This document shows positions 1 through 6,232 of a DNA stretch of 18,764 bases, in pieces. The stretch comes from Myxococcales bacterium (lineage in GTDB: Bacteria; Myxococcota; Polyangia; Fen-1088), in contig PMBY01000306.1 in assembly GCA_003153875.1 (NCBI GenBank), positions 1-18,764 of the forward strand, given 5' to 3'. The notes beneath the pieces were generated by a model. That model made no database searches and had not been told where the DNA came from. It saw nothing but the letters and a program-made list of their open reading frames with translations. Positions within the stretch are counted from its first letter, which is position 1. The number at the start of each line of letters is the position of its first letter. Both the position numbers and the translations under genes were made by a program.

Positions 1-1308
1 GCCAAGGACGTGGCCTTCCCGCGGCTCAATCTCCTGTCGTGGTATCTGTTCATGAGCGGCGCGACCATCGCGCTGGCGTCTCTTTTCACGGGCAACGGTC
101 CCCCTGACACCGGGTGGTCGTTCTACGTACCCTACAGTGTGAAGACGGGAACCAACGTCACCATGGCGGTGCTCGGGGCGTTCACCATCGGGTTCTCATC
201 CATTCTCACGGGACTCAACTTCATCACCACCATCCATCGCCTGCGCACCAAGGGCATGACCTGGATGCGCATGCCTTTGTTCCCCTGGGCGCTGTACGCG
301 ACGTCCTGGGTGCAGGTTCTGGCCACGCCCATCCTGGGCATCACGTTGTTGCTTGTCGTTCTCGAGCGCGTCTTCCACCTGGGGATCTTCGATCCCAGCA
401 TCGGTGGCGATCCCATCCTGTACCAGCACCTGTTTTGGACCTATTCGCATCCCGCCGTGTACATCATGATCTTGCCGGCCATGGGCGCGATATCGGAGAT
501 CATCCCGACCTTCGCCCACCGGACCATCTTCGGCTACAAGGCCATCGTGATCTCCAGCATGGGCATCGCGGCGCTGGGCTCCCTGGTTTGGGCCCACCAC
601 ATGTTCACCAGCGGCCTGAGCGACTTCGCCATCATAATCTTCTCCCTGCTGACCTTCCTGGTGGCGATTCCCAGCGCCATCAAGGTCTTCAACTGGGTCG
701 CCACCCTGTACAAGGGTTCGGTCGAGTTGCGCCCGCCCATGGTGTACGCCCTGGCGTTCATCTTCCTCTTCAGCATCGGCGGTCTTACCGGGCTTTTCCA
801 GGGCGCGCTGGCCATCAATGTGCACGTTCACGACACCTACTTCATCGTGGGCCATTTCCACTACGTGATGTTTGGCGGCACGGGCTTCGCGTTCTTTGCG
901 GCCCTGCACTACTGGTATCCCAAGATGTTCGGCCGCATGTACAGCGAGCGTGTGGCCATTGCGGCCTTTGTGCCGATCTTCATCGGCTTCAACGTGCTCT
1001 ATTTCACCTTTCTCGTCATGGGCCTGCAAGGCATGCCCCGCCGCTACTACGACCACTTGCCCAAGTTCCACAGTGGGCATATCCACGCCACCATCGGTTC
1101 CTGGATCTTGGTCGCCGGTCTTCTGTTGATGGTCGGCAATCTGGTGCGCGGCTTGTTCCGCAAGACGACCATCCCCGCCAATCCCTGGGGCGGCGTGACG
1201 CTTGAGTGGACGGTGTCCTCGCCGCCGCCGACAGAGAACTTTGCAGTCCTGCCGGTCATCAGCGAGCCGGCCTACACGTTCAATCCGGTTGCCAAGGAGT
1301 CGGTTTGA
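1..1308 (+). CDS. ctaD: Cytochrome c oxidase subunit I, A2-type, 5' partial
   Basis: Catalytic subunit of a heme-copper oxygen reductase, a multi-span inner-membrane protein that reduces O2 and pumps protons. The reading frame is open from base 1, so about 100 N-terminal residues, including the first heme a histidine, lie outside. Numbering from the first visible codon: the D-channel entry Asp is residue 3 (KDVAFPR). The CuB ligand His150 and the cross-linking Tyr154 sit in YSHPAVY, and the other CuB ligands are His199-His200 in WAHHMF. The K-channel Lys is residue 228 (AIKVFNW). His285 (heme a3) and His287 (heme a) lie in [10 protein letters not shown]. The usual channel Glu of HPEVY is Ala here, and Tyr148-Ser149 precede the His, as in A2-type enzymes such as the Thermus and Rhodothermus caa3 oxidases. 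The stop overlaps the start of subunit III by one base (TGATG). The family assignment is certain. Confidence 0.97.
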   Translation, partial: AKDVAFPRLNLLSWYLFMSGATIALASLFTGNGPPDTGWSFYVPYSVKTGTNVTMAVLGAFTIGFSSILTGLNFITTIHRLRTKGMTWMRMPLFPWALYATSWVQVLATPILGITLLLVVLERVFHLGIFDPSIGGDPILYQHLFWTYSHPAVYIMILPAMGAISEIIPTFAHRTIFGYKAIVISSMGIAALGSLVWAHHMFTSGLSDFAIIIFSLLTFLVAIPSAIKVFNWVATLYKGSVELRPPMVYALAFIFLFSIGGLTGLFQGALAINVHVHDTYFIVGHFHYVMFGGTGFAFFAALHYWYPKMFGRMYSERVAIAAFVPIFIGFNVLYFTFLVMGLQGMPRRYYDHLPKFHSGHIHATIGSWILVAGLLLMVGNLVRGLFRKTTIPANPWGGVTLEWTVSSPPPTENFAVLPVISEPAYTFNPVAKESV

Positions 1309-1940
1309 TGAGTGCGCCGGCCGAGACTCAAGCCGCCCAACACGCCGGCGAACATCGAGACTACGCTGGAGCCAAGCTGGGCATGTGGATTTTCGTTTTC
1401 ACAGAGCTGATTCTCTTTGGCGGCCTGTTCGTGGCCTACGGCATGTATCGATCGATGCATGCCCACGATTTCCACAAGGCCGCAGGCGAACTGAACATCA
1501 CGCTCGGTGTGATCAATACGATTGTGCTGCTCACCAGCAGCTTGACCATGGTGCTGTCCATCATTGCCATTCGCCTCAATCGCAAGGTTCAGTCCATGGT
1601 CTTTTTGGCCAGCACCATGCTGCTGGGCGCGGTCTTCCTGGTGAACAAGTTCTTCGAATGGAGGGCCAAATTCCACCACGGCACCTACCCCGGGTCCGAA
1701 CACCTGATGGCGCGCCCTCCCGGCGAGCGCCTGTTCTTCGGGCTGTATTTCGGCATGACCGGGCTGCACGGTCTGCACGTCACCATCGGGGTGGTGGTCA
1801 TGTCGGTGATGCTGGTGTTCCTGGCGCGCGACAGAATTCGCCACGACGATTTCATCAAGCTGGAAAACACAGGCCTTTACTGGCACCTAGTCGACGTCAT
1901 CTGGATCTTCCTGCTCCCACTCTTCTACCTCGCGGCCTAG
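1308..1940 (+). CDS. ctaE: Cytochrome c oxidase subunit III
   Basis: Integral membrane subunit III of the heme-copper oxidase, about 210 residues and close to the short form found in caa3 and bo3 enzymes. The N-terminus is soluble and His/Ala-rich. Hydrophobic segments then begin with LGMWIFVFTELILFGGLF, which carries the family's conserved Glu in the first helix, and later comes GLHGLHVTIGVVVM, the usual HGxHV signature. The end, NTGLYWHLVDVIWIFLLPLFY, matches the conserved YWHFVDVVWI ending. The ATG at 1308 was chosen because AAGGAG lies 8 bases upstream and the TGATG overlap with ctaD implies translational coupling. A longer open frame upstream is only read-through of the ctaD region. Subunit III is thought to stabilise turnover and proton uptake rather than bind metals. 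Confidence 0.95.
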   Translation: MSAPAETQAAQHAGEHRDYAGAKLGMWIFVFTELILFGGLFVAYGMYRSMHAHDFHKAAGELNITLGVINTIVLLTSSLTMVLSIIAIRLNRKVQSMVFLASTMLLGAVFLVNKFFEWRAKFHHGTYPGSEHLMARPPGERLFFGLYFGMTGLHGLHVTIGVVVMSVMLVFLARDRIRHDDFIKLENTGLYWHLVDVIWIFLLPLFYLAA

Positions 1941-1944
1941 CCCC

Positions 1945-2247
1945 ATGAGTTCCACGATTCAAAGCCATGCCGAGCCTCCCCACATCGTTGGCTATGCCAC
2001 CTTTATCAAGGTCTGGATTGCCCTGGTGGTCTTGACCGGGCTGCTGGTCGGACTGAGCCTCACCCACCGACCGAATCTGGCGCTGCTGGGGCTGCTGGTC
2101 ATCACGCCCACCAAGGCCAGCTTGGTCTTCTTCTACTTCATGCACCTCAAGTACGAGAGCGCGGCCCTCAAGTACATGGTTGCCGCGGCTATTGCCGTGT
2201 TGATCATCTTCATTGGTCTCACCTTCTCCGATTATCTGTTCAGGTAG
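1945..2247 (+). CDS. ctaF: Cytochrome c oxidase subunit IV (prokaryotic type)
   Basis: Small 100-residue membrane protein of the prokaryotic cytochrome oxidase subunit IV family. Three hydrophobic segments are visible, at about residues 20-40, 45-68 and 77-97. The middle one contains the typical TPTKASLVFFYFMHLKYE stretch, in which Lys and the FFYFMHL core are conserved in the family. It starts 4 bases after the subunit III stop without a clear Shine-Dalgarno, which suggests translational coupling. It has no metal ligands; a role in assembly or stability of the oxidase is inferred from the family. The final residues (SDYLFR) lie 6 bases before the subunit II start. Confidence 0.92.
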   Translation: MSSTIQSHAEPPHIVGYATFIKVWIALVVLTGLLVGLSLTHRPNLALLGLLVITPTKASLVFFYFMHLKYESAALKYMVAAAIAVLIIFIGLTFSDYLFR

Positions 2248-2253
2248 ACAACC

Positions 2254-3357
2254 ATGTTTGGCGGTGCTTCCAGCTTTTCGGACAAGGTCGACGCGGTCTT
2301 CTTGTACATTTCGGCGCTGACCATTGCGTTCTTGGTGTTCATCACCTGCGTGATGATCTACCTGGTGATTCACTATCGTCGGGGCAAGGGCGGGAAGCCC
2401 CAGGACATCCACGGCCACACTTTGCTCGAGATGCTCTGGACCGGGATCCCCTTGGTGTTGTTTCTCAGCATGTTCTATTACGGCTGGACCAACTACCGCT
2501 ACCTGCGCGAGGTTCCGCGTGATGCCATGGTGATTCAGGTCACAGCTCGGCAATGGGCGTGGTCGTTCACCTATCCCAACGGCAGGCAAACCAGTGAGCT
2601 TTACGTGGCTTTGGGCCGCCCTGTCCGGCTCGACCTCAAGTCGCTCGATGTCTTGCACGGCTTTTACGTGCCGGCCTTTCGAGTCAAGGCCGACGTGGTA
2701 CCCGGCAAGAACAACTACACCTGGTTCCAGGCCGAGCAGCTGGGCGACTTCGACATCGAATGCACCGTCATGTGCGGGGTCAATCACTCGTACATGCTGT
2801 CCAAGGTGCGGGTGATTCCGGAAGCCGACTTTTCCGCGTGGTATTTCGGCGATTCCGCCGAGGCGCCCGTGCTGTCGCAGACCGGCGCCGCGGGCGCGCC
2901 TGATCCGGCCCGCGGCGAGCGAACCTTCAAGCTGAAGGGCTGCGTGGCCTGCCACACTACCGACGGCAGCAAGCTGGTGGGTCCGACCTGGAAGAGACTC
3001 TTCGGCAGCCAGGTCACTGTGCTCAGCGAAGGCAAAGAGGTCACTCTCACCGCCGACGAGGACTACATCGCGCGCTCCATTCATCACCCTCCTAAGGAAG
3101 TCGTGAAGGGTTTCGCGCCGCAAATGCCCAAGGCCGATTTGAGTGACCGTGACGTCGCCGATCTGATCGCCTACATCAAGTCCTTGACACAGGGGAACCC
3201 TCGCAGGGTTCCCATGCCCTCCAGCGATGGTCCGCCGCCGGCGACGAGGGCGCGCGAAGCGCGGGGCGGGCGGGGTGGGCTGTCGGTCCCGAAGTCCCCG
3301 CAGGGGGAGCCGGCGGGCTCCCCACGCGACTCCATTGACGGAGACGTGATGCCGTGA
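2254..3357 (+). CDS. ctaC: Cytochrome c oxidase subunit II fused to cytochrome c (caa3 type)
   Basis: Electron-entry subunit of a caa3 oxidase. Two membrane helices (about residues 13-40 and 57-78) precede a periplasmic cupredoxin domain with a complete CuA set: His135 in VLHGFYVPAF, then Cys170, Cys174, His178 and Met181 in CTVMCGVNHSYM. A fused cytochrome c domain follows, with heme attachment CVACH at 230-234 and a probable axial Met291 in APQMP. No lipobox or cleavable signal is obvious. The cytochrome domain ends normally at LIAYIKSL, but the frame continues for about 55 Pro/Gly/Arg-rich residues that overlie two DNA hairpins, which looks like added sequence. The gene follows subunits I, III and IV, whereas ctaC usually leads such operons. 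The stop overlaps the next start by 4 bases. Confidence 0.95.
   Translation: MFGGASSFSDKVDAVFLYISALTIAFLVFITCVMIYLVIHYRRGKGGKPQDIHGHTLLEMLWTGIPLVLFLSMFYYGWTNYRYLREVPRDAMVIQVTARQWAWSFTYPNGRQTSELYVALGRPVRLDLKSLDVLHGFYVPAFRVKADVVPGKNNYTWFQAEQLGDFDIECTVMCGVNHSYMLSKVRVIPEADFSAWYFGDSAEAPVLSQTGAAGAPDPARGERTFKLKGCVACHTTDGSKLVGPTWKRLFGSQVTVLSEGKEVTLTADEDYIARSIHHPPKEVVKGFAPQMPKADLSDRDVADLIAYIKSLTQGNPRRVPMPSSDGPPPATRAREARGGRGGLSVPKSPQGEPAGSPRDSIDGDVMP
3193..3213 (+). repeat. Perfect hairpin inside the 3' end of ctaC
   Basis: GGGAACCCT and AGGGTTCCC form a perfect 9-bp stem around a 3-base loop. It begins just after the codons for the conserved end of the cytochrome c domain. No T-run follows, so it is not a standard intrinsic terminator. 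Together with the similar hairpin about 90 bases downstream it may mark an inserted REP-like element, but only one copy lies in this window. Confidence 0.7.
3304..3323 (+). repeat. Second hairpin inside the 3' end of ctaC
   Basis: GGGGAGCC and GGCTCCCC form an 8-bp stem around a 4-base loop, 30 bases before the heme O synthase start. Its sequence resembles the hairpin at 3193-3213 (both G-run, purine, CC and the mirror image), which suggests the two could be paired ends of one small repeat element. In the mRNA it could also modulate translation or decay at the ctaC-ctaB junction. Confidence 0.65.
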
Positions 3358-4208
3358 GCCGACGCGATTTCGCCCAACTCTTCAAATTCCCCATCTCGAT
3401 CATGTCGACGGTGTCGGCTGCGACGGGTTTTGTGGCATTCACCCACGCGTTGACCTGGCGGCTGCTGCCGACTTCGGGCGCGATCCTGCTCTTGGCTTTC
3501 GCCGCATGCGCCCTCAACCAGACACAAGAATACAAGCAGGACGCGATGATGGACCGCACCCGCCTTCGTCCGATTCCGTCGGGCAAGATTTCGCCCATCG
3601 CGGTGGTGGCATGGTCCGTGGCGCTGGCGCTGGTCGCCCTGGTCGCGCTCTTCATCCTGGGTGGCACCGTGGCCGCCGGCCTGGGTGCGCTGGCCGTGCT
3701 CTGGTACAACGGAATCTACACATACTTGAAGCGCGTCAGCTCACTGGCCCCAGTGATCGGATCCATAATCGGCGCGCTTCCGCCCGCCATCGGTTGGGTT
3801 TGCGCGGGCGGCGTGCTCGACGGTCCCATCCTTTCGCTCTCGTTCTTTCTACTGATGTGGCAAGTGCCGCACTTCTGGCTTCTGGCCTTGCGCCTGGACA
3901 GCGACTACGAGCAAGCGCACTTTCCGACTTTCGTTCGCGCCATGGGCGCGAGCTCGCTGTCGCGTGTGACCTTCATGTGGACAGCGGCCGCCGCGGCCTC
4001 GGCGCTGCTCCTGCCCATCTTCGGCTTGTCAAGCTCGCCCTTCCTGGGCCTGGGTCTGGCTGCGGCCGGTGCGTGGCTAACTTTCGTCGCATGGCGCGCC
4101 CTTCGCGCTTCTGGCAAGCAAGGCTTCCGCCAAGCCTTCCACGCCATCAACTACTACGCGATGATGGTCATGGGCGCCGTGATCCTCGACGCTGTGCTGG
4201 GCCGCTGA
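3354..4208 (+). CDS. ctaB: Protoheme IX farnesyltransferase (heme O synthase)
   Basis: UbiA-family membrane prenyltransferase that adds a farnesyl group to protoheme IX to make heme O, the precursor of the heme a used by the oxidase encoded just upstream. At 284 residues with many hydrophobic helices it has normal family length. The first polyprenyl/Mg site is N55-Q-T-Q-E59-YKQ-D63-AMMDRTRLRP, close to the family NxxxDxxxDxxMxRTxxRP with Glu at the first acidic position. YTYLKR (122-127), PVIGSIIGALPPAIGW, WQVPHFW (169-175) and DSDY are further CyoE/CtaB signatures. The GTG start at 3354 overlaps the ctaC stop (GTGA) and has GGAG about 10 bases upstream. Heme A synthase (CtaA) is not in the window. 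Confidence 0.93.
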   Translation: MSRRDFAQLFKFPISIMSTVSAATGFVAFTHALTWRLLPTSGAILLLAFAACALNQTQEYKQDAMMDRTRLRPIPSGKISPIAVVAWSVALALVALVALFILGGTVAAGLGALAVLWYNGIYTYLKRVSSLAPVIGSIIGALPPAIGWVCAGGVLDGPILSLSFFLLMWQVPHFWLLALRLDSDYEQAHFPTFVRAMGASSLSRVTFMWTAAAAASALLLPIFGLSSSPFLGLGLAAAGAWLTFVAWRALRASGKQGFRQAFHAINYYAMMVMGAVILDAVLGR

Positions 4209-4295
4209 GGCGGGCCGCGTCCGCGCGATCACTCCACCGAGTCTGCGATGGCGCCGGCCCAGCGCGCCGACTGTCAAGCCCGCCGTGGAAACTGA

Positions 4296-4847
4296 CTAGT
4301 CCTGCTTCCACTTGATGGAGCATCCCAGCGACGACACCTGATCCGACGATGGCCTCTTGCCAGCAAGCAGGGCCTCTATCGCCTCTGCCAGATCGTGACG
4401 GGTCACCTTGGCAGGCTCCTTCCAGGAATCGTCGATGCGGCCTCGGTAGGCCAAACACCGGTCGCGGTCATAGACAAAGATGTCCGGCGTGCACACGGCA
4501 TCGAAGGCGTGGGCCACTGCCTGTGAGTCATCGTGCAGGTAGGGAAAACCGTACGCCTTCAGGCTCCAACGTTCCTTCAGCTTGGCAAACGCATCTTCGG
4601 GATAGGTCACTGAGTCGTTGGAGCAGACACCCACGAACTGAACACCCCGGGGCGTGTACGTGCGTGCCAAGTCGAGCAGGCGGTCTTCTACCGCCTTCAC
4701 GTAAGGGCAATGGTTGCAAATGAACATCACCACCAGAACGGGCGATCCCGCGAAATCGTCCCTGCCATAGACCTTCCCATCCATCGCCGGGAGGCGAAAG
4801 TCTGGGCAGGGAAACCCAAGTCTGGAAATGCCGCTGGAAGTTGCCAT
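4296..4847 (-). CDS. Thioredoxin-like / peroxiredoxin-like protein
   Basis: 183-residue soluble protein of the thioredoxin fold, AhpC/TSA-like group. The N-terminal half reads FPCPDFRLPAMDGK, followed by a strand and the probable redox motif Cys44-Asn-His-Cys47-Pro in MFICNHCPYVKA. A cis-Pro lies at CTPDIFVYD (about residues 119-126), and the C-terminus carries GCSIKWK, an ending I associate with this peroxiredoxin-like subfamily. No signal peptide is seen, so cytoplasmic thiol-disulfide or peroxide chemistry is inferred. ATG at 4847 is preferred; a TTG three codons upstream (4856) is possible and neither has a strong ribosome site. It converges on ctaB with an 87-base gap. It is not a Sco copper chaperone, since the Sco CxxxC spacing is absent, so a link with the oxidase is unproven. 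Confidence 0.85.
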   Translation of the reverse strand: MATSSGISRLGFPCPDFRLPAMDGKVYGRDDFAGSPVLVVMFICNHCPYVKAVEDRLLDLARTYTPRGVQFVGVCSNDSVTYPEDAFAKLKERWSLKAYGFPYLHDDSQAVAHAFDAVCTPDIFVYDRDRCLAYRGRIDDSWKEPAKVTRHDLAEAIEALLAGKRPSSDQVSSLGCSIKWKQD

Positions 4848-5097
4848 GGCAAACAAATCATACCATGCTGCGCCGCTGGGTGCGGGGCCTCGTGCGCCCC
4901 GGGGCCATGCCGTGATCCCTGTGGCCAGCGGAAGCTGGGCGGACAGCGCGTTTCATCTAGGAAAACCGCCTTCACGACGATAGGGGAGTCTTCGGCTCCT
5001 CTTTCCGCGCCACGTCAGGTTGCCCTTGCCCCAATCGGGACTTCCTGACTCTTCTTTTCTCGAATCTGGCTGCCTGCCTGCGCGGGCCTCGCGGTAC

Positions 5098-5103
5098 AGG
5101 AGA
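5098..5103 (+). promoter_or_regulatory. Ribosome binding site fixing the lipoprotein start
   Basis: AGGAGA ends 3 bases before ATG 5107. This supports the start giving MKKILLPITLCLLGC, a clean lipoprotein signal, over the longer in-frame extension beginning at 5020. Confidence 0.75.
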
Positions 5104-5106
5104 AAC

Positions 5107-6129
5107 ATGAAGAAAATACTCTTGCCGATCACGCTCTGTCTGCTTGGTTGCTATCAGCCGGCCGCTATTCCAGCTTCCAACGCCGGCGCCACTTCCGTGT
5201 CAAGTGGTGGCGCCGCGCCTCTTTCCAGCGGCGGTGCTCCTGCTGCTTCCAGCGGCGGGGCATCTGGTGCCTCCACAGGAGGCGTCCCTTCTGCCTCCAG
5301 CAGCGGCGCCAGCTCTGCTTCCAGCGGCGGCGCCGCCAGTTCTCCTGGCGGAGGAACTATCGCAGCAAGTTTGGGTGGTTCTACTGACAACTCGGGCGGC
5401 AGCACGGCGAGCAGTACGGTTGGCGGCGCGACGGTGACAGCAAGCGGCGGCACAACGAGCCCTGCGACGGGCGGCTCGATAGCCACCTCACATGGTGGAA
5501 CCACGGACACGACGCCCGCAGGTTCATCGGGTACTGCCGGCGCCTTGGCAGGGTCAGGCGGCGCCCCAAGCGCGGGCGGTGGCCGCACAGGCGGTCAGGG
5601 CGGCGCAGGGAACTCTGATACCGGCTCCAACGCAGATGGCGGTCCCCCGGATTCTCAGAAGCCCGACAGCGGCAGTGCCGGTGGCTCCGGCGGTGCCACT
5701 CGCACAGGCGGCTCAACTGGCACAGGCGGCGCCACCGGCATGGGTGGCTCAACCGGCACAGGCGGGTCCACCGCGGCATGCATTCCCGCCGCTAGCAAGG
5801 GTCCCAGCGGGATGAACACCGGCAAGGCATGCGTGTCGTGCCATGGTTCGGGCCAAAGTCCCAAGATGACGGCGGCGGGAACGTTGTACTCGACGGCCAA
5901 CGGCGGTTCCGCCATCTCAGGCGCGACCGTGACCATCACGGATAGCAAAGGCACGAAGATAACCATGGTCACAGGCAGTTCAGGCAACTTCTACACGGGC
6001 AGCGCCATTTCCTTCCCGGCTACCGTTCAGGTGAGCAAATGCCCTGATACAGCCACCATGCCAACAACGATTACCACTGGAGATTGCAACAGCTGTCACA
6101 ACTCCAGCATGCGCGTCCACTTGCCGTAA
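5107..6129 (+). CDS. Lipoprotein with Gly/Ser linker and two CxxCH heme motifs
   Basis: 340-residue exported lipoprotein. Residues 1-15 (MKKILLPITLCLLGC) form a type II signal with lipidated Cys15. Residues 30-224 are a low-complexity linker of SGG, TGG and STGG units. The C-terminal domain (about 225-340) begins at Cys225 and has CVSCH at 242-246, then a beta-rich stretch (AAGTLYSTANGGSAISGATV ending TGSSGNFYTG) resembling a carboxypeptidase-regulatory or Cna-B-like sandwich, and ends with CNSCH at 327-331. Two covalent c-type hemes are therefore plausible, with a role in extracytoplasmic electron transfer. Only two extra cysteines (225 and 312) are present and no obvious distal ligands can be assigned. 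I do not recognise a named family. It stands alone between divergent and downstream genes. Confidence 0.85.
   Translation: MKKILLPITLCLLGCYQPAAIPASNAGATSVSSGGAAPLSSGGAPAASSGGASGASTGGVPSASSSGASSASSGGAASSPGGGTIAASLGGSTDNSGGSTASSTVGGATVTASGGTTSPATGGSIATSHGGTTDTTPAGSSGTAGALAGSGGAPSAGGGRTGGQGGAGNSDTGSNADGGPPDSQKPDSGSAGGSGGATRTGGSTGTGGATGMGGSTGTGGSTAACIPAASKGPSGMNTGKACVSCHGSGQSPKMTAAGTLYSTANGGSAISGATVTITDSKGTKITMVTGSSGNFYTGSAISFPATVQVSKCPDTATMPTTITTGDCNSCHNSSMRVHLP
5194..5778 (+). repeat. Low-complexity Gly/Ser/Thr linker-coding repeats
   Basis: Degenerate 12-18 base units built on AGC/GGC/GGT codons encode SSGGA, TGGS and TGGA repeats. The units near 5190-5330 (SSGGAAP, SSGGAPA, SSGGASG) and 5695-5770 (TGGSTGTGGATGMGG) are the most regular. 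The length is likely variable between strains by slippage or recombination. Confidence 0.8.
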
Positions 6130-6139
6130 CCGACTGTCC

Positions 6140-6171
6140 GGCAGGTTGCCGGGCCAACTGGCAACCCTGCC
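6140..6171 (+). terminator. Strong hairpin after the heme lipoprotein gene
   Basis: GGCAGGTTGCC and GGCAACCCTGCC form an 11-bp stem with a single bulged C and a 9-base loop, starting 11 bases after the stop codon. No T-run follows, so it may act as a weak or factor-assisted terminator or as an mRNA 3'-end stabiliser. Confidence 0.5.
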
Positions 6172-6232
6172 TCTCGCGAAACAGGACTGGCCAGGTATGC
6201 AATAGGCAGTATGATTGGAAACGGGTAAGACC

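Noticed and set aside
1897..3123. 408-codon open frame on the minus strand opposite the subunit IV and II genes
   Set aside because: The plus strand has clear oxidase domains; the antisense translation is His/Gln/Arg-rich without domains, as expected from a GC-rich third-position shadow.
4296..4847. Sco-type copper chaperone for the oxidase
   Set aside because: The motif is CNHC, not the Sco CxxxC with a distal His, and no membrane anchor is present; a peroxiredoxin-like call fits better.
4983..5004. UUCG-tetraloop hairpin as an intrinsic terminator
   Set aside because: The stem has a bulge, only a few Ts follow, and no plus-strand gene ends just upstream; at most it is a weak leader structure of the heme lipoprotein.
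5154..5588. Proline/valine-rich minus-strand frame (PPL, APP repeats)
   Set aside because: It is the reverse complement of the Gly/Ser linker repeats of the lipoprotein, not a gene.
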